Source of the DNA: CAIKMD01 sp963740675
GTDB taxonomy: Bacteria; Pseudomonadota; Alphaproteobacteria; ATCC43930; CGMCC-115725
Assembly (NCBI GenBank): GCA_963740675.1
Contig: CAVUFS010000004.1
Span: 372,001 to 436,000, forward strand
Length of the DNA: 64,000 bases
Direction: 5' to 3'
Shown here: one piece after another, positions 33,209 through 42,824 of the stretch
Position numbering within the stretch: the stretch's first letter is position 1
Layout: each line of letters begins with the position of its first letter
Position numbers and translations under genes: made by a program
Notes under the pieces: model-generated
Told to the model about the DNA's origin: nothing
Databases searched by the model: none
What the model saw: the letters and a program-made list of their open reading frames with translations, nothing else

Positions 33209-34081
33209 TCAGCAGCTCGGTTTCGGCAGCGCCTCGATATCGTCGAGCTTCGCCTTCAGGATGTAGTCGCCGTAATCGAGCGCCATGTCCTGCGACACGC
33301 CATTGTCCAAGAGCCGCATCGTGAGCTGATAATCCGGCGTGTCGACATCGCTCTTGGAGGAGCCGGCCGGAAAGAAAGCGAGGCTGACGCGCCAGGACGG
33401 GCGCTGCAACAGCGGATTGTCGAGCGGCTTCGGGGCCTTCGGATCGGGCTTGAGCTGCGGTCCGATCACCGCGGTGATCTGACCGGCATTATCGACCTCG
33501 GCGCCGTCAAAGACCTTGCGCGCGAGGAAGGTATCGCCCGCCTGTGCATGCTCGATCAGCACCAGCGTATGGGCGGTCGGAAAGAGCACCCCCGGCGCCA
33601 GGGCCATCTTGGTCTGCTCGGGCTTGTCGAATAGCGCGGTGCCGCCCTTGTCCTTGCCGTCGAGATTCGCCTCGCCATGGATGTCGTCTTCGACATTGTC
33701 ATTGCGCAACCGCTTCTCGTTGAAGCGGTAGTGGAGTCCGTCTTTCGACTCAAACGTCAGCAGGCTTGAATTGATCGAGACCGCGCCTTCCTCGGCATAG
33801 ACCAGCCGCAGGCGAAAACGCTGATCGACGGTCCAGCCGTCGCAAGTCTCGCCCCATTCGTAATACATCGCGCCGCTGGCGGCGGCGACGCCGCTGGCGG
33901 TCTTGGTGCTGTCGAGGGTTAGGCTGTAAAGCGCGCGGTGCGGCGAGATATCGACGGCACCGGCCGGCGACGCAAGGAGCAAAATACTGAGCACCGAGAG
34001 CCCGATCAGCCCGCGCGAACCGTAGGTCTTGGCACCCATTTTTTTCTGAAACTGCTGCTCGCGCTTCGTCACGATCATCAT
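33209..34081 (-). CDS. eipB: EipB family cell-envelope integrity protein (DUF1849)
   Basis: A 290-residue exported protein. A basic start leads to LIGLSVLSILLLASPAGAVD as signal peptide. The mature part begins ISPHRALYSLTLDSTKTASG, the DUF1849 hallmark, followed by GAMYYEWGETCDGWTVDQRF. Cys at about 79 and the very C-terminal Cys would form the conserved EipB disulfide. EipB is a periplasmic beta-spiral protein that supports envelope integrity in Brucella and other Alphaproteobacteria. ATG start at 34081. Convergent with the cupin gene, 6 bp apart. Confidence 0.85.
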   Translation of the reverse strand: MMIVTKREQQFQKKMGAKTYGSRGLIGLSVLSILLLASPAGAVDISPHRALYSLTLDSTKTASGVAAASGAMYYEWGETCDGWTVDQRFRLRLVYAEEGAVSINSSLLTFESKDGLHYRFNEKRLRNDNVEDDIHGEANLDGKDKGGTALFDKPEQTKMALAPGVLFPTAHTLVLIEHAQAGDTFLARKVFDGAEVDNAGQITAVIGPQLKPDPKAPKPLDNPLLQRPSWRVSLAFFPAGSSKSDVDTPDYQLTMRLLDNGVSQDMALDYGDYILKAKLDDIEALPKPSC

Positions 34082-34275
34082 ACTGCCAGTATGTCACGCT
34101 TCGCGCAGCCGCGATAGCGGGGGCACGGCGTATCTTGCATCACATTCCAGGCAAGCTCTGCCGCTGTCGGCAAATCTTGCCGGGCGTCGCGGCAGAAAAG
34201 CGGCGAGATTCCGGCCGATTTAAGTGGCATGCCGATTGCTCTCCCTTGCCTGTATTCTCGGGGGACCAACTCGCA

Positions 34276-34941
34276 ATGCCTGCCACTGCTCTGAAGCTTC
34301 GCAAAAACGACGACGCTTTTGTTTCGCGTCGTCCGGTGCGGCACCTCAACCTGGTGCCGCCGGCGAATGCCGATCACGCCACCTTGCTCGCCTGGGCGCA
34401 CGATCTCAGCGCCGCCGCCCATGACCGTGTGATGACCCTCGAGCAACGCATCGCCCATTTGGAGACGATGGTCAGCAGCGACGAGTTGACCGGCCTGCTG
34501 AACCGTCGCGGCTTCCTCGGCGCCTTCACCCGCGCCCATGCCTCGGCCAAGCGTGGCGGCCCCGGCGGCGTGGTCGTCGTCTGCGATCTCGACGGGTTCA
34601 AGCAAGTGAACGATTTGCAGGGCCATGCCCAAGGCGATGAAGTGCTGCGCCAGATCGGCGGCATCCTGCGCCGCAAGATCCGCAAGATGGATGCTGCCGC
34701 CCGTTTCGGCGGCGATGAATTCGCGCTGATGCTGGTTGGCGTCTCGATGGCCACCGCCAAGCGCAAATGCCAATTGCTTGCCCGCGAAATCAACGCGCTC
34801 GAGCTGGGTGCGAGCTTCGGCCTCGCCGCCTTCGACGGCGAGGAAAGCGAAGAGGCCGTGCTCCATCGCGCCGATATGGCGATGTATGAAGAGAAGCGCC
34901 ACAACACCGGCGCGGCGAGCGACGAGAGCGAAGAGCGCTAG
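34276..34941 (+). CDS. GGDEF-domain diguanylate cyclase, cytosolic
   Basis: About 221 residues from the ATG at 34276; the extra 47 upstream codons are open but basic and Cys-rich, and GGGGGA about 11 bp before 34276 supports this start. A short N-terminal region with a helix (AHDRVMTLEQRIAHLETM) leads to the GGDEF domain: ELTGLLNRRGF, DLDGFKQVNDLQGHAQGD and RFGGDEFAL. RKMD lies five residues before the site, matching an RxxD inhibitory site. It should make c-di-GMP. No sensor domain is present. Its last 4 bases overlap the convergent end of aspS. Confidence 0.85.
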   Translation: MPATALKLRKNDDAFVSRRPVRHLNLVPPANADHATLLAWAHDLSAAAHDRVMTLEQRIAHLETMVSSDELTGLLNRRGFLGAFTRAHASAKRGGPGGVVVVCDLDGFKQVNDLQGHAQGDEVLRQIGGILRRKIRKMDAAARFGGDEFALMLVGVSMATAKRKCQLLAREINALELGASFGLAAFDGEESEEAVLHRADMAMYEEKRHNTGAASDESEER

Positions 34942-36729
34942 CTCTTCTTTTCCGGCGGCAACGCCAGGCGGATATGCAATTCGCGTAGCCGCTCGGTCGA
35001 CACTTCCGCCGGTGCCTGCATCAACAAATCCTGCGCCTGCTAATTCATCGGGAAGGCGACGACCTCGCGGATGTTCGGCGTATCGGCCAAGCAGCATCAC
35101 GATGCGATCGATGCCCGGCGCCGAGCCGCCATGCGGCGGCGCGCCGTATTTGAACGCGTTGAGCATACCGCCGAAACGCGCCTCGACGTCTTCCTTCTTG
35201 TAGCCGGCGATCGCGAACGCCTTGTACATGATGTCGGGGCGATGGTTGCGGATCGCGCCCGACGACAGCTCGACGCCATTGCAGACGATGTCGTATTGGT
35301 ACGCCTTGATCGTCAGCGGATCCTGCGTCTCGAGCGCTTCGAGGCCGCCTTGCGGCATCGAGAACGGATTATGGCTGAACGCAACCTGCTTGGTCTCTTC
35401 GTCGAGTTCGTACATCGGGAAATCGGTGATCCAGCAGAACTCGAAGACGCCACTGCGCGTCAGATTGAGCTCGCCGCCGATCTTGAGCCGCGCCGCCGAT
35501 GCGAATTGGCGGAAAGTCTCCGGCACGCCGCAGACGAAGAACACCGCATCGCCATTCTTGAGGCCGAGCGCGTCGCGGAGCGCGACCGTCCGCTCGGTGC
35601 CGAGGTTGCGCGCGACCGGACCGGCACCGCCCTCCTCGCCCTCGCGGAAGAAGATGTAGCCCATGCCGGGCTGGCCTTCGCCCTGCGCCCAAGAATTCAT
35701 CCGGTCGCAGAAAGCGCGATTGCCGCCGGTCGGGCCAGGGATCGCCCAGACCTGAACCTTCGGATCGGCCTCGATCTGCGAGGCAAAAATCTTGAAACCC
35801 GAGCCGCGGAACGTCTCGGTGACATTGCGCATCTCGATCGGGTTGCGCAGGTCGGGCTTGTCGGAGCCGTATTTCGCGATCGCCTCGGCATAGGGAATTT
35901 GCGGAAACGGCGCTTTCGTGACGGTGCGGCCGTTGCCGAATTCCTCGAAGATGCCGGTCATCACCGGCTCGATCGCGGCAAAGACGTCTTCCTGCGTCAC
36001 GAACGACATCTCGAGATCGAGCTGATAAAACTCGCCCGGCGAGCGGTCGGCGCGGCTCGCCTCGTCGCGGAAGCAGGGCGCGATCTGGAAATAGCGATCG
36101 AAGCCCGCGACCATGAGCAATTGCTTGAATTGCTGTGGCGCCTGCGGCAACGCGTAGAACTTGCCCGGATGCAGGCGGCTCGGCACGAGATAATCGCGCG
36201 CCCCTTCGGGCGAGCTCGCGGTGAGAATCGGCGTCTGGAACTCGGTGAAGCCCTGCTCGATCATGCGGCGGCGGATCGAGGCGATTACCTGCGAGCGCAG
36301 AATCAGATTTGCGTGCGGATGCTCGCGCCGCAAATCGAGGAAGCGATAGCGCAGTCGCATATCCTCGGGATAATCCGCATCGGTATTTACTGGAAATGGC
36401 AGCGGCTCGGCTTCGGAGAGCACGTCGATCGTCTTGATCTGCAGCTCGATCTCGCCGGTTGGCAGCTTCGAATTAACCGTCTCCGCCGAGCGCTGCACGA
36501 CCGTGCCACTCACCGAGATGACGCTTTCGAGACGCAGCGCATCGACCTTGGCGAAAAGCGGCGAGGACACGTCGATCACGCATTGCGTGATGCCGTAATG
36601 ATCGCGCAAATCGACGAATTGGAGCTGGCCGTGGTCGCGCTTGCGGTGGACCCAGCCGGCGATGCGGGTTTCGCTGCCAGCGTTGGCGAGGCGCAGAGCG
36701 CCGCAGGTGGTGGTGCGATATTGATGCAT
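34938..36729 (-). CDS. aspS: Aspartyl-tRNA synthetase, frameshift and in-frame TAG near the 3' end
   Basis: Start is ATG 36729 (MHQYRTTTCGAL); upstream codons are non-coding. The OB-fold (GWVHRKRDHGQLQFVDLRD), motif 2 (FRDEASRADRSPGEFYQLD) and motif 3 (GGSAPGIDRIVMLL) are intact. Soon after motif 3 an extra G at 35087-35088 throws translation out of frame. The correct frame then continues NIREVVAFPMN, meets TAG at 35040-35042 where relatives have a Gln codon (CAG), and goes on QAQDLLMQAPAEVSTERL to a natural TAG at 34938. The shifted frame runs on past 34200 as shadow. AspRS is essential, so either these are sequence errors or another copy exists. Confidence 0.85.
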
Positions 36730-36796
36730 GGCCGGAAAAAGCCGAGACGGCAGGCGCTTTGTCAAGACGCGGAAAGGGTTAGCGGCACAAATCCGG

Positions 36797-37285
36797 CTAT
36801 TCGTTCCGGCGCAATTTCGCTTTGGACCCAAGACATTGCGCCGTCAGGCCGCGCAAGCCCATCACATCGGCGAAAGCGCGTTTCGGCAGCCAGCGCAGCC
36901 CGGATGGCCGCAGCCGCAGGAGCAGGGCCGAGCGCGTCTCGACGCAGCGCTTGATCCCAGTCCAGGGGATGGAAACCGCGGCGCCGGTCCCATCGCTGAT
37001 CTCGATCCGCTCCGCCGTCACGCGATAGCGCACCTGTTTCTGTTCGCGGCTGAGCCGGACATAGCTGATGCCGATGATGGCCGCCCAGAGGAGGATCAGC
37101 AGCACCGAGACCGTCAGCAGGTTGAACTCCGTGTCGGCGTCACCGGCCGAGGACAAATCGACGACGAAGAAACACACCACCAGCGCCCACCACAGGACCG
37201 GCGCGCTCCAATAAAAAGCTTTGACCTGGTCGAAGAGCGTGACCGTGGTTTCGCCGGTGATCGCCGGCCGCTCATTGCTGCTCAT
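36797..37285 (-). CDS. YcxB-like membrane protein
   Basis: A 162-residue protein with two transmembrane segments (about 30-47 and 57-75: APVLWWALVVCFFVVDL and LLTVSVLLILLWAAIIGI), followed by a cytosolic beta-rich domain: RYRVTAERIEISDGTGAAVS and IPWTGIKRCVETRSALLLRL, the pattern of YcxB-like/PH-like domains. Function is unknown in the family. It lies 67 bp upstream of aspS on the same strand and is divergent from rnd. Confidence 0.65.
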   Translation of the reverse strand: MSSNERPAITGETTVTLFDQVKAFYWSAPVLWWALVVCFFVVDLSSAGDADTEFNLLTVSVLLILLWAAIIGISYVRLSREQKQVRYRVTAERIEISDGTGAAVSIPWTGIKRCVETRSALLLRLRPSGLRWLPKRAFADVMGLRGLTAQCLGSKAKLRRNE

Positions 37286-37351
37286 CTGCTATTCCCCGCG
37301 CGGCGCGGCGCCGCCCTCCCATCGATCCCCGATCTATTGTATAGCAGGCTC

Positions 37352-38527
37352 ATGACGTTGATCGCGAAGACTGACGAGCTCGCCGCTTTTTGCGAGCGGC
37401 AAGCAAAAGCCGAATTCATCACGGTTGATACCGAATTCATGCGTGACCGCACCTATTGGCCGATCCTCTGCCTCGTGCAGATCGGCGGGCCGGACGAGGT
37501 GGTGGCGGTCGACCCGATGGCCGAAGGCATCGATCTGACGCCGCTGTTCGCGCTGCTAGCCAATCCCGACGTGCTGAAGGTCTTTCACGCAGCGCGCCAG
37601 GACATCGAGATTTTCGTCAACCTCACCGGCAAGGTGCCGGCGCCGATCTTCGACACTCAGGTCGCGGCAATGGTCTGCGGCTTTGGCGAGGCGGCGAGCT
37701 ACGAGACCTTGGCCAACAAGCTCGGCGGCGCGCATATCGACAAATCGGCCCGCTTCACCGACTGGTCGCACCGCCCGCTGAGCGAGCGCCAGCTTCACTA
37801 TGCGCTTGCCGATGTCGGCCCGCTGCGTACGGTTTACGAAAAACTCGCGGCGCGGCTGAAAAAGAGCGGCCGCGCGTCTTGGCTCGACGAGGAGATGGCA
37901 GCGTTGATCGATCCGGCGCTTTATCGTCTCGATCCGGCGATGGCCTGGAAGCGGCTGAAGCTGCGATCTAACAATCGCCGCATGCTCGCCCTCGCCCACG
38001 CGCTTGCCAATTGGCGCGAGACCACGGCGCAGAAACGCGATCTGCCGCGCAACCGCGTGCTGCGCGATAAATCGCTGCTTGAGATCGCGGCGCATGCGCC
38101 GCAGAACGTCGACGATCTCGCGCGCACCCGCGGTCTCGGCAAAGGCTTCGCCGAAAGCAAATTCGGCACTGAGATTCTCGCCGTGGCCGAAGGCGTCGCG
38201 CTGATGCCCGAAAGCGACTATCCGAAACCCGAGCCGCGGCGCGAGGCGCCGCAGGGCATCGGCCCGCTGACCGATCTGCTGCGCGTGCTGTTAAAGCTGC
38301 GCTCCGAGGAGAACGATGTCGCGGCGCGGCTTATCGCCGATGCCGAGGATTTGGAATTGCTCGCCGCCGACGATCACGCCGATATCCGCGCCCTCGCCGG
38401 CTGGCGCCACGAGATTTTCGGCCGCGACGCGATCGATCTGAAGCATGGCCGGCTGGCGCTGACCGCCGCCGGCAAGCACATCAAGCTGGTGCGCAGCGAC
38501 GCCGCCGCGACCCAAGCCGCCTCCTAG
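37352..38527 (+). CDS. rnd: Ribonuclease D
   Basis: About 391 residues from ATG 37352. A DEDD 3'-5' exonuclease: ITVDTEFMRDRTYWP (exo I Asp and Glu), KVFHAARQDIEIF (exo II Asp) and LHYALADVGPL (exo III Tyr and Asp). HRDC-type helical domains follow (WRETTAQKRDLPRNRVLRDK, about 235-255), and a second more diverged one near the end. RNase D trims the 3' ends of tRNA precursors and other small RNAs. rnd next to aspS is a common order in Alphaproteobacteria. The 5' gap to the divergent YcxB-like gene is 66 bp. Confidence 0.92.
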   Translation: MTLIAKTDELAAFCERQAKAEFITVDTEFMRDRTYWPILCLVQIGGPDEVVAVDPMAEGIDLTPLFALLANPDVLKVFHAARQDIEIFVNLTGKVPAPIFDTQVAAMVCGFGEAASYETLANKLGGAHIDKSARFTDWSHRPLSERQLHYALADVGPLRTVYEKLAARLKKSGRASWLDEEMAALIDPALYRLDPAMAWKRLKLRSNNRRMLALAHALANWRETTAQKRDLPRNRVLRDKSLLEIAAHAPQNVDDLARTRGLGKGFAESKFGTEILAVAEGVALMPESDYPKPEPRREAPQGIGPLTDLLRVLLKLRSEENDVAARLIADAEDLELLAADDHADIRALAGWRHEIFGRDAIDLKHGRLALTAAGKHIKLVRSDAAATQAAS

Positions 38528-38535
38528 CTCCGGTA

Positions 38536-40039
38536 TTATGCGCGCTTGATTTCGGTCGGCCGGCCGAGGCAGCGGCCGAGCGCGTCGAGCCGCCGCTGCA
38601 CCGCTTCGCCGAGCAGCAGCGCGTGCTCGCTCACCACATTGAGGACGAGCTTCGAATTCGGTGAGGCGCAGCGAGGTTCCGTGCAGCAAACCGGGAACGC
38701 CACCGGTCAGCGTATAGGCGAGCCGCAAAGCGAGGCCGATTGCGCGCGCGGCCTCGCGCCCTTCCTCATCGAGAAGGCGTAGCGGCGCCAACGTCTCGAG
38801 GGTTGCGGTGCCGCCATAGCGCGTCGCCATCGCCGCGCTGAGGAAAACGCGCTCGTGATGATCGAGCCCGCCGACCGGCATATAGAGCACGTGGCGCATC
38901 GCCAAATCGGCGCGATAGTCGGGATGATGATGCCAGGCGATATCGCCGAGCAGCGCTGCCGCGCGCCGCAAGCGTAGGCGATTGGGCGACTCTTTCGGGA
39001 AAAGCGGCGTCGTCCACTCGACCAGCGCCTCGCCATCTTCGCCGAAGCGCGGATTAGCGCGGGCTTCTTCGGCGCAGGCAGCGATCAGCGGGTCCGCGTG
39101 CTGCTGTTCTACGCCCATGAGGCTGTAGAGATGCCCTTCGCGCAGGCCGGCCGCCGAGAACACGAGTTCGAGCGCGCCGGTACGGCGCAGGATGCGGCTT
39201 AGAATGCGCGACGCGAGCGGCACCACTTCAAGGCGCTTGCGCGAGATCCCGGTGATCTTCTCCAGCGATTTGCGCGATTGCCGCGCCATGATCTCGAGGA
39301 AATTCTGCGCCTCGGTCCGTACCAGCGTGTAGCTCTGGATGATGTGGAGCGGATAATTGTGCTGCTCCATATGAATACGCGCGATCGCGCGCCACGCGCC
39401 GCCGACCGCGTAGAAACGCGGATCTTCCAACCGCCCGAGCCAGCCTGCGCTTTCGAGATGGCGATCGATGACGTCCTTCAGCGTGCGCTCGTTATCGGCC
39501 TCTTCCATCAGCCGCAACGGCCCGATCGGCAGGGTCGAAACATTGCCCACCCGGCCGTTGCCGACCGCGGCAAGCTCGACACTGCCGCCGCCGAGATCGC
39601 CGACCACACCCGAGGCATCGGGAATGCCAGCCAGCACGCCAAGCGCCGAGAGCCGTCCCTCTTCCGCACCCGGAAGAACACGCACGCGGATGGCGAAGCG
39701 CTTCTCGATGTCGTTGACGAATTCGGCGCCGTCCTCGGCATCGCGCACCGCTGCCGTTGCCAGCACATCGATGCGCGACGCGCCGGCGGCGCGGGCCAGC
39801 GTGACGAAGCGTTGCAGATTGGCCTTGGCGAGCGCGACACCCTCGGCGCTCAGCCGATCGGTCTTCTCGAGACCGCGGCCGAGGCCGCACATGACCTTCT
39901 CGTTGAGCAGCGTCCGCGCCGCGCGGCGCGGCCCGTCATAGACAACGAGGCGGAGAGAATTCGAACCGATATCGATGACCGCAACACAATCGGGCTGCGT
40001 GGTCGCTTCGATCGCCGGTGCGGGGCGGCGGTTCGTCAT
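38536..40039 (-). CDS. ppx: Exopolyphosphatase (Ppx/GppA), frameshifted near 38660
   Basis: Start is ATG 40039, 10 bp after the ppk1 stop. Actin-like ATPase fold: AVIDIGSNSLRLVVYDG, AEEGRLSALG, VVGDLGGGSVELAAVG. The HD-like C-terminal domain has LGDIAWHHHPDYRADLAM. After GLLHGTSLRLT two C bases seem missing; restoring them continues NSKLVLNVVSEHALLLGEAV and on to KRA and TAA at 38536. Without the fix the frame overruns antisense to rnd as far as 38291. Ppx hydrolyses polyphosphate or pppGpp and forms an operon with ppk1. Confidence 0.85.
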
Positions 40040-40049
40040 ACTCCGAAAG

Positions 40050-42248
40050 TTAGCGCGTGGTCCTTTCGGCGACAAGACGTGGCGCGCCCCTGCGGTGCTG
40101 CAACGCACTGCCGCGGCCCGAGAGACTCGGGTTGGTCATGAAATAATTATGCGCACTGAAGGCGGCCGGATCGTTGCTGACGCGGTGATAGACGCCGTCC
40201 GAGTCGAGGTCCCAGCTCTGCGCTTCGTCCTGCAGCGAATGGACCATGATCTCTTCCAGCACCTGGCGATGCACGGTCTCGTTCTCGATCGGCACCAGCG
40301 CCTCAACTCGCCAATCGAGATTGCGCGGCATCCAATCGGCCGAGGAGATGTACACTTTGGCTTCCGGCGACGGCAGCGGATGGCCGTTGCCCGAGCAGAT
40401 GATACGGCCATGCTCGAGGAAGCGGCCGATGATGCTCTTCACATGGATATTCTCGGAGAGGCCAGGCACCCCCGGCCGCAGGCAGCAGATACCGCGGATG
40501 ATCAGCTCGACCTTCACCCCGGCGCCGGATGCGCGGTAGAGGTGGTCGATCATCGCCGGATCGACCAGCGAATTGAACTTCGCCCAGATATGTGCCGGCC
40601 GGCCGGCACGGGCATGCGCGATCTCGGCGTCGATCAGGTCGCTGAGCTTGTTGCGCAAGCTCAGCGGCGCGACGGCGATCTTTTCTAACGTCGCCGGCGT
40701 GGCATAGCCGGTCATGTAATTGAACAGGCGTTGCGCATCGCGGCAGAGCGCCGGGTCGGAGGTGAAGAAGCTGAGATCGGTGTAAACCTTGGCGGTGTAC
40801 GGGTGATAGTTGCCCGTGCCGAAATGAACGTAAGAGCGCAAGCCGCCGCTTTCGCGTCGCACCACCAGCGAGACCTTGGCGTGGGTCTTCAGCGCGATGA
40901 AGCCGTAAACCACCTGAACGCCGGCGCGCTCCAGATCGCGCGCCCAGCGGATATTGGCTTCTTCGTCGAAGCGTGCCTTGAGCTCCACCAGCGCTGTCAC
41001 CGATTTGCCGGCCTCGGCCGCTTCGATTAGCGCGCGAACGATCGGGCTGTCATCGCTCGTGCGATAGAGGGTCTGCTTCACTGCAACGACGGAAGGATCG
41101 CGCGCCGCCTGGCGGATGAACTGAACGACGACGTCGAAGCTTTCATAAGGATGATGGACGATGATGTCCTTGGCACTGATCGCGGCGAAGCAATCGCCGC
41201 CGTAGTCGCGGATACGCTCGGGAAAGCGCGGATTGTAGGGCGTGTAGAGCAGATCGGGCCGTTCGGCGACGATCAGGCGGCGCAGATCGGACATGCCGAG
41301 GATGCTGTCGATCGCGATCACATCGCCCGCGGAAACGTTAAGCCGTTCTTCGAGGAATTGACGCAGATCCTCGGGCATCGCGGCTTCGACGCAAAGCAGG
41401 ATCACATTGCCGCGGCGGCGGCGTTTCAGCGCGCTCTCATAGAGGCGCACGAGATCTTCGGCTTCTTCTTCGATTTCGACTTCGCTGTCGCGCAAGATGC
41501 GGAACATGCCCTTGCCGATGACCGAGAAGCCGGGAAAGAGATGATCGAGAAACAAGCCGATCAGCTCTTCGAGCCGCATGAAGCGCAGCGACTTGCCCGG
41601 CAGCCGCACGAAACGCGCGAGGCTCGCCGGCAGCAGCAGCAAGCCTTCCATGCGATTGCCGTCGCTGGCGCGCTGGAGTTGCAGCGCGAGACCGAGGCCC
41701 CAATTCGCGATGAAGGGGAACGGATGCGCCGGGTCGACGGCGAGCGGCGTCAGCACCGGGAAGATATCGGCCCAGAAGCGCTCGATGACGAAAGCATGAT
41801 CCTCGCTCGACAGCTCGTCGGCGGCGACCACCGAAAGTCCCACTTCGGCGAGCTCGACGCGCAGCTTCTTCAGCGACTCGGCCTGGTCGCGCATCAGCTT
41901 GCCGGCGCGCTTGCCGATCGCATCGAGTTGCTGCGCCGCCGTCAGACCATCTTCACTCGCCGAGCCGATACCGGCGAGCACCTGGCCTTTGAGACCGGCG
42001 ACGCGGACCATATAGAATTCGTCGAGGTTATTGGCCGAGATCGAGAGGAAGCGCAGCCGCTCGAGCAGAGGCTGGCGCGCATTGTCCGCCTCGGCGAGCA
42101 CGCGCTCGTTGAAGGCCAGCCAGGACAACTCGCGATTGATGAACCGCTCCGGCGAGCCTTGATCGACGGTTTCGTTGCGAGCGGTATTCTCCTGCGCCAC
42201 GATATCGGCTCCATTCTCAGACGGTAGGGCTGAGTTTATAACGGCCAT
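40050..42248 (-). CDS. ppk: Polyphosphate kinase 1
   Basis: A 732-residue enzyme that polymerises ATP gamma-phosphate into polyphosphate. The N-domain begins RFINRELSWLAFNERVLAEA; the catalytic part has the phospho-His region in FIALKTHAKVSLVVRRE and the SYVHFGTGNYHP motif; the end has GICCLRPGVPGLSENIHVKS and MPRNLDWRVE. All PPK1 domains are present at normal length. ATG start at 42248. It is followed by ppx with a 10-bp gap and is divergent from a SixA-like gene. The short promoter gap has one TGTCAT but no convincing Pho box. Confidence 0.95.
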   Translation of the reverse strand: MAVINSALPSENGADIVAQENTARNETVDQGSPERFINRELSWLAFNERVLAEADNARQPLLERLRFLSISANNLDEFYMVRVAGLKGQVLAGIGSASEDGLTAAQQLDAIGKRAGKLMRDQAESLKKLRVELAEVGLSVVAADELSSEDHAFVIERFWADIFPVLTPLAVDPAHPFPFIANWGLGLALQLQRASDGNRMEGLLLLPASLARFVRLPGKSLRFMRLEELIGLFLDHLFPGFSVIGKGMFRILRDSEVEIEEEAEDLVRLYESALKRRRRGNVILLCVEAAMPEDLRQFLEERLNVSAGDVIAIDSILGMSDLRRLIVAERPDLLYTPYNPRFPERIRDYGGDCFAAISAKDIIVHHPYESFDVVVQFIRQAARDPSVVAVKQTLYRTSDDSPIVRALIEAAEAGKSVTALVELKARFDEEANIRWARDLERAGVQVVYGFIALKTHAKVSLVVRRESGGLRSYVHFGTGNYHPYTAKVYTDLSFFTSDPALCRDAQRLFNYMTGYATPATLEKIAVAPLSLRNKLSDLIDAEIAHARAGRPAHIWAKFNSLVDPAMIDHLYRASGAGVKVELIIRGICCLRPGVPGLSENIHVKSIIGRFLEHGRIICSGNGHPLPSPEAKVYISSADWMPRNLDWRVEALVPIENETVHRQVLEEIMVHSLQDEAQSWDLDSDGVYHRVSNDPAAFSAHNYFMTNPSLSGRGSALQHRRGAPRLVAERTTR

Positions 42249-42305
42249 ATGAACATGTCATTGCAGCCAAATTAAACCGGTTGGCCGACAGAGAGAACTA
42301 AGCTA

Positions 42306-42824
42306 TTGAAAACGCTTTATATTTTGCGCCACGCCAAAGCCGAGCCGGAAGGCCATGACGGCGATGCCGAGCGGCCGCTGATGAAGCGTGGCCAAAAAGC
42401 GGCCGCCGCCATGGGCGAATACCTCGCCGGTCTCAAGCCGCCGCCGCGTCTGGTCCTGTGCTCGACCTCGCTCCGGACGCGCGAAACGCTCGACGCAATT
42501 CTGCCGACGCTCAAGCCCACGCCGCAGACGCTCTTCGAAAACGCGCTCTACCTCGCCGGCGCCAACCACTTGCTCGATCGCCTGCAGCGCCTGCCGGAGC
42601 AGACCGAGAGCGTGCTGCTGATCGGACACAATCCCGGACTGCATCAGCTCGCCGCTTCGCTGGCCAGCGAGGCCGGCAAACTCGCCGAAGGCTTCCCCAC
42701 GGCGGCACTCGCGGTGCTGCGCATCTCCGGTGCTTGGTCGGCGCTGCGGTCTCGCCAAGCGACGCTTATCGACTTCAAGACGCCGAAATCGCTCAGCCGC
42801 GATCCGGATTTCGGTCCTGATTGA
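42306..42824 (+). CDS. SixA-like phosphohistidine phosphatase (histidine phosphatase family)
   Basis: A 172-residue protein with TTG start at 42306. The branch-1 histidine phosphatase core shows TLYILRHAKAEP (RH motif), RPLMKRGQKAA, LVLCSTSLRTRETLDAI (Arg), and VLLIGHNPGLHQLA (second catalytic His). SixA removes phosphate from His in phosphotransferase or phosphorelay proteins; no such partner is nearby. It is divergent from ppk1 and its 3' end overlaps the hdaA gene by 32 bp. Confidence 0.8.
   Translation: MKTLYILRHAKAEPEGHDGDAERPLMKRGQKAAAAMGEYLAGLKPPPRLVLCSTSLRTRETLDAILPTLKPTPQTLFENALYLAGANHLLDRLQRLPEQTESVLLIGHNPGLHQLAASLASEAGKLAEGFPTAALAVLRISGAWSALRSRQATLIDFKTPKSLSRDPDFGPD

Noticed and set aside
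34078..34938. Extension of the aspS frame beyond its natural stop
   Set aside because: Produced by the extra base near 35087; downstream sequence is antisense to the GGDEF gene.
35071..36954. A 627-codon plus-strand frame over aspS
   Set aside because: Mirror of aspS, which has class II synthetase motifs; the frame also crosses three genes' boundaries.
42249..42305. Possible Pho box between ppk1 and the SixA-like gene
   Set aside because: Only one TGTCAT-like half-site; the second half and spacing of a Pho box are missing.
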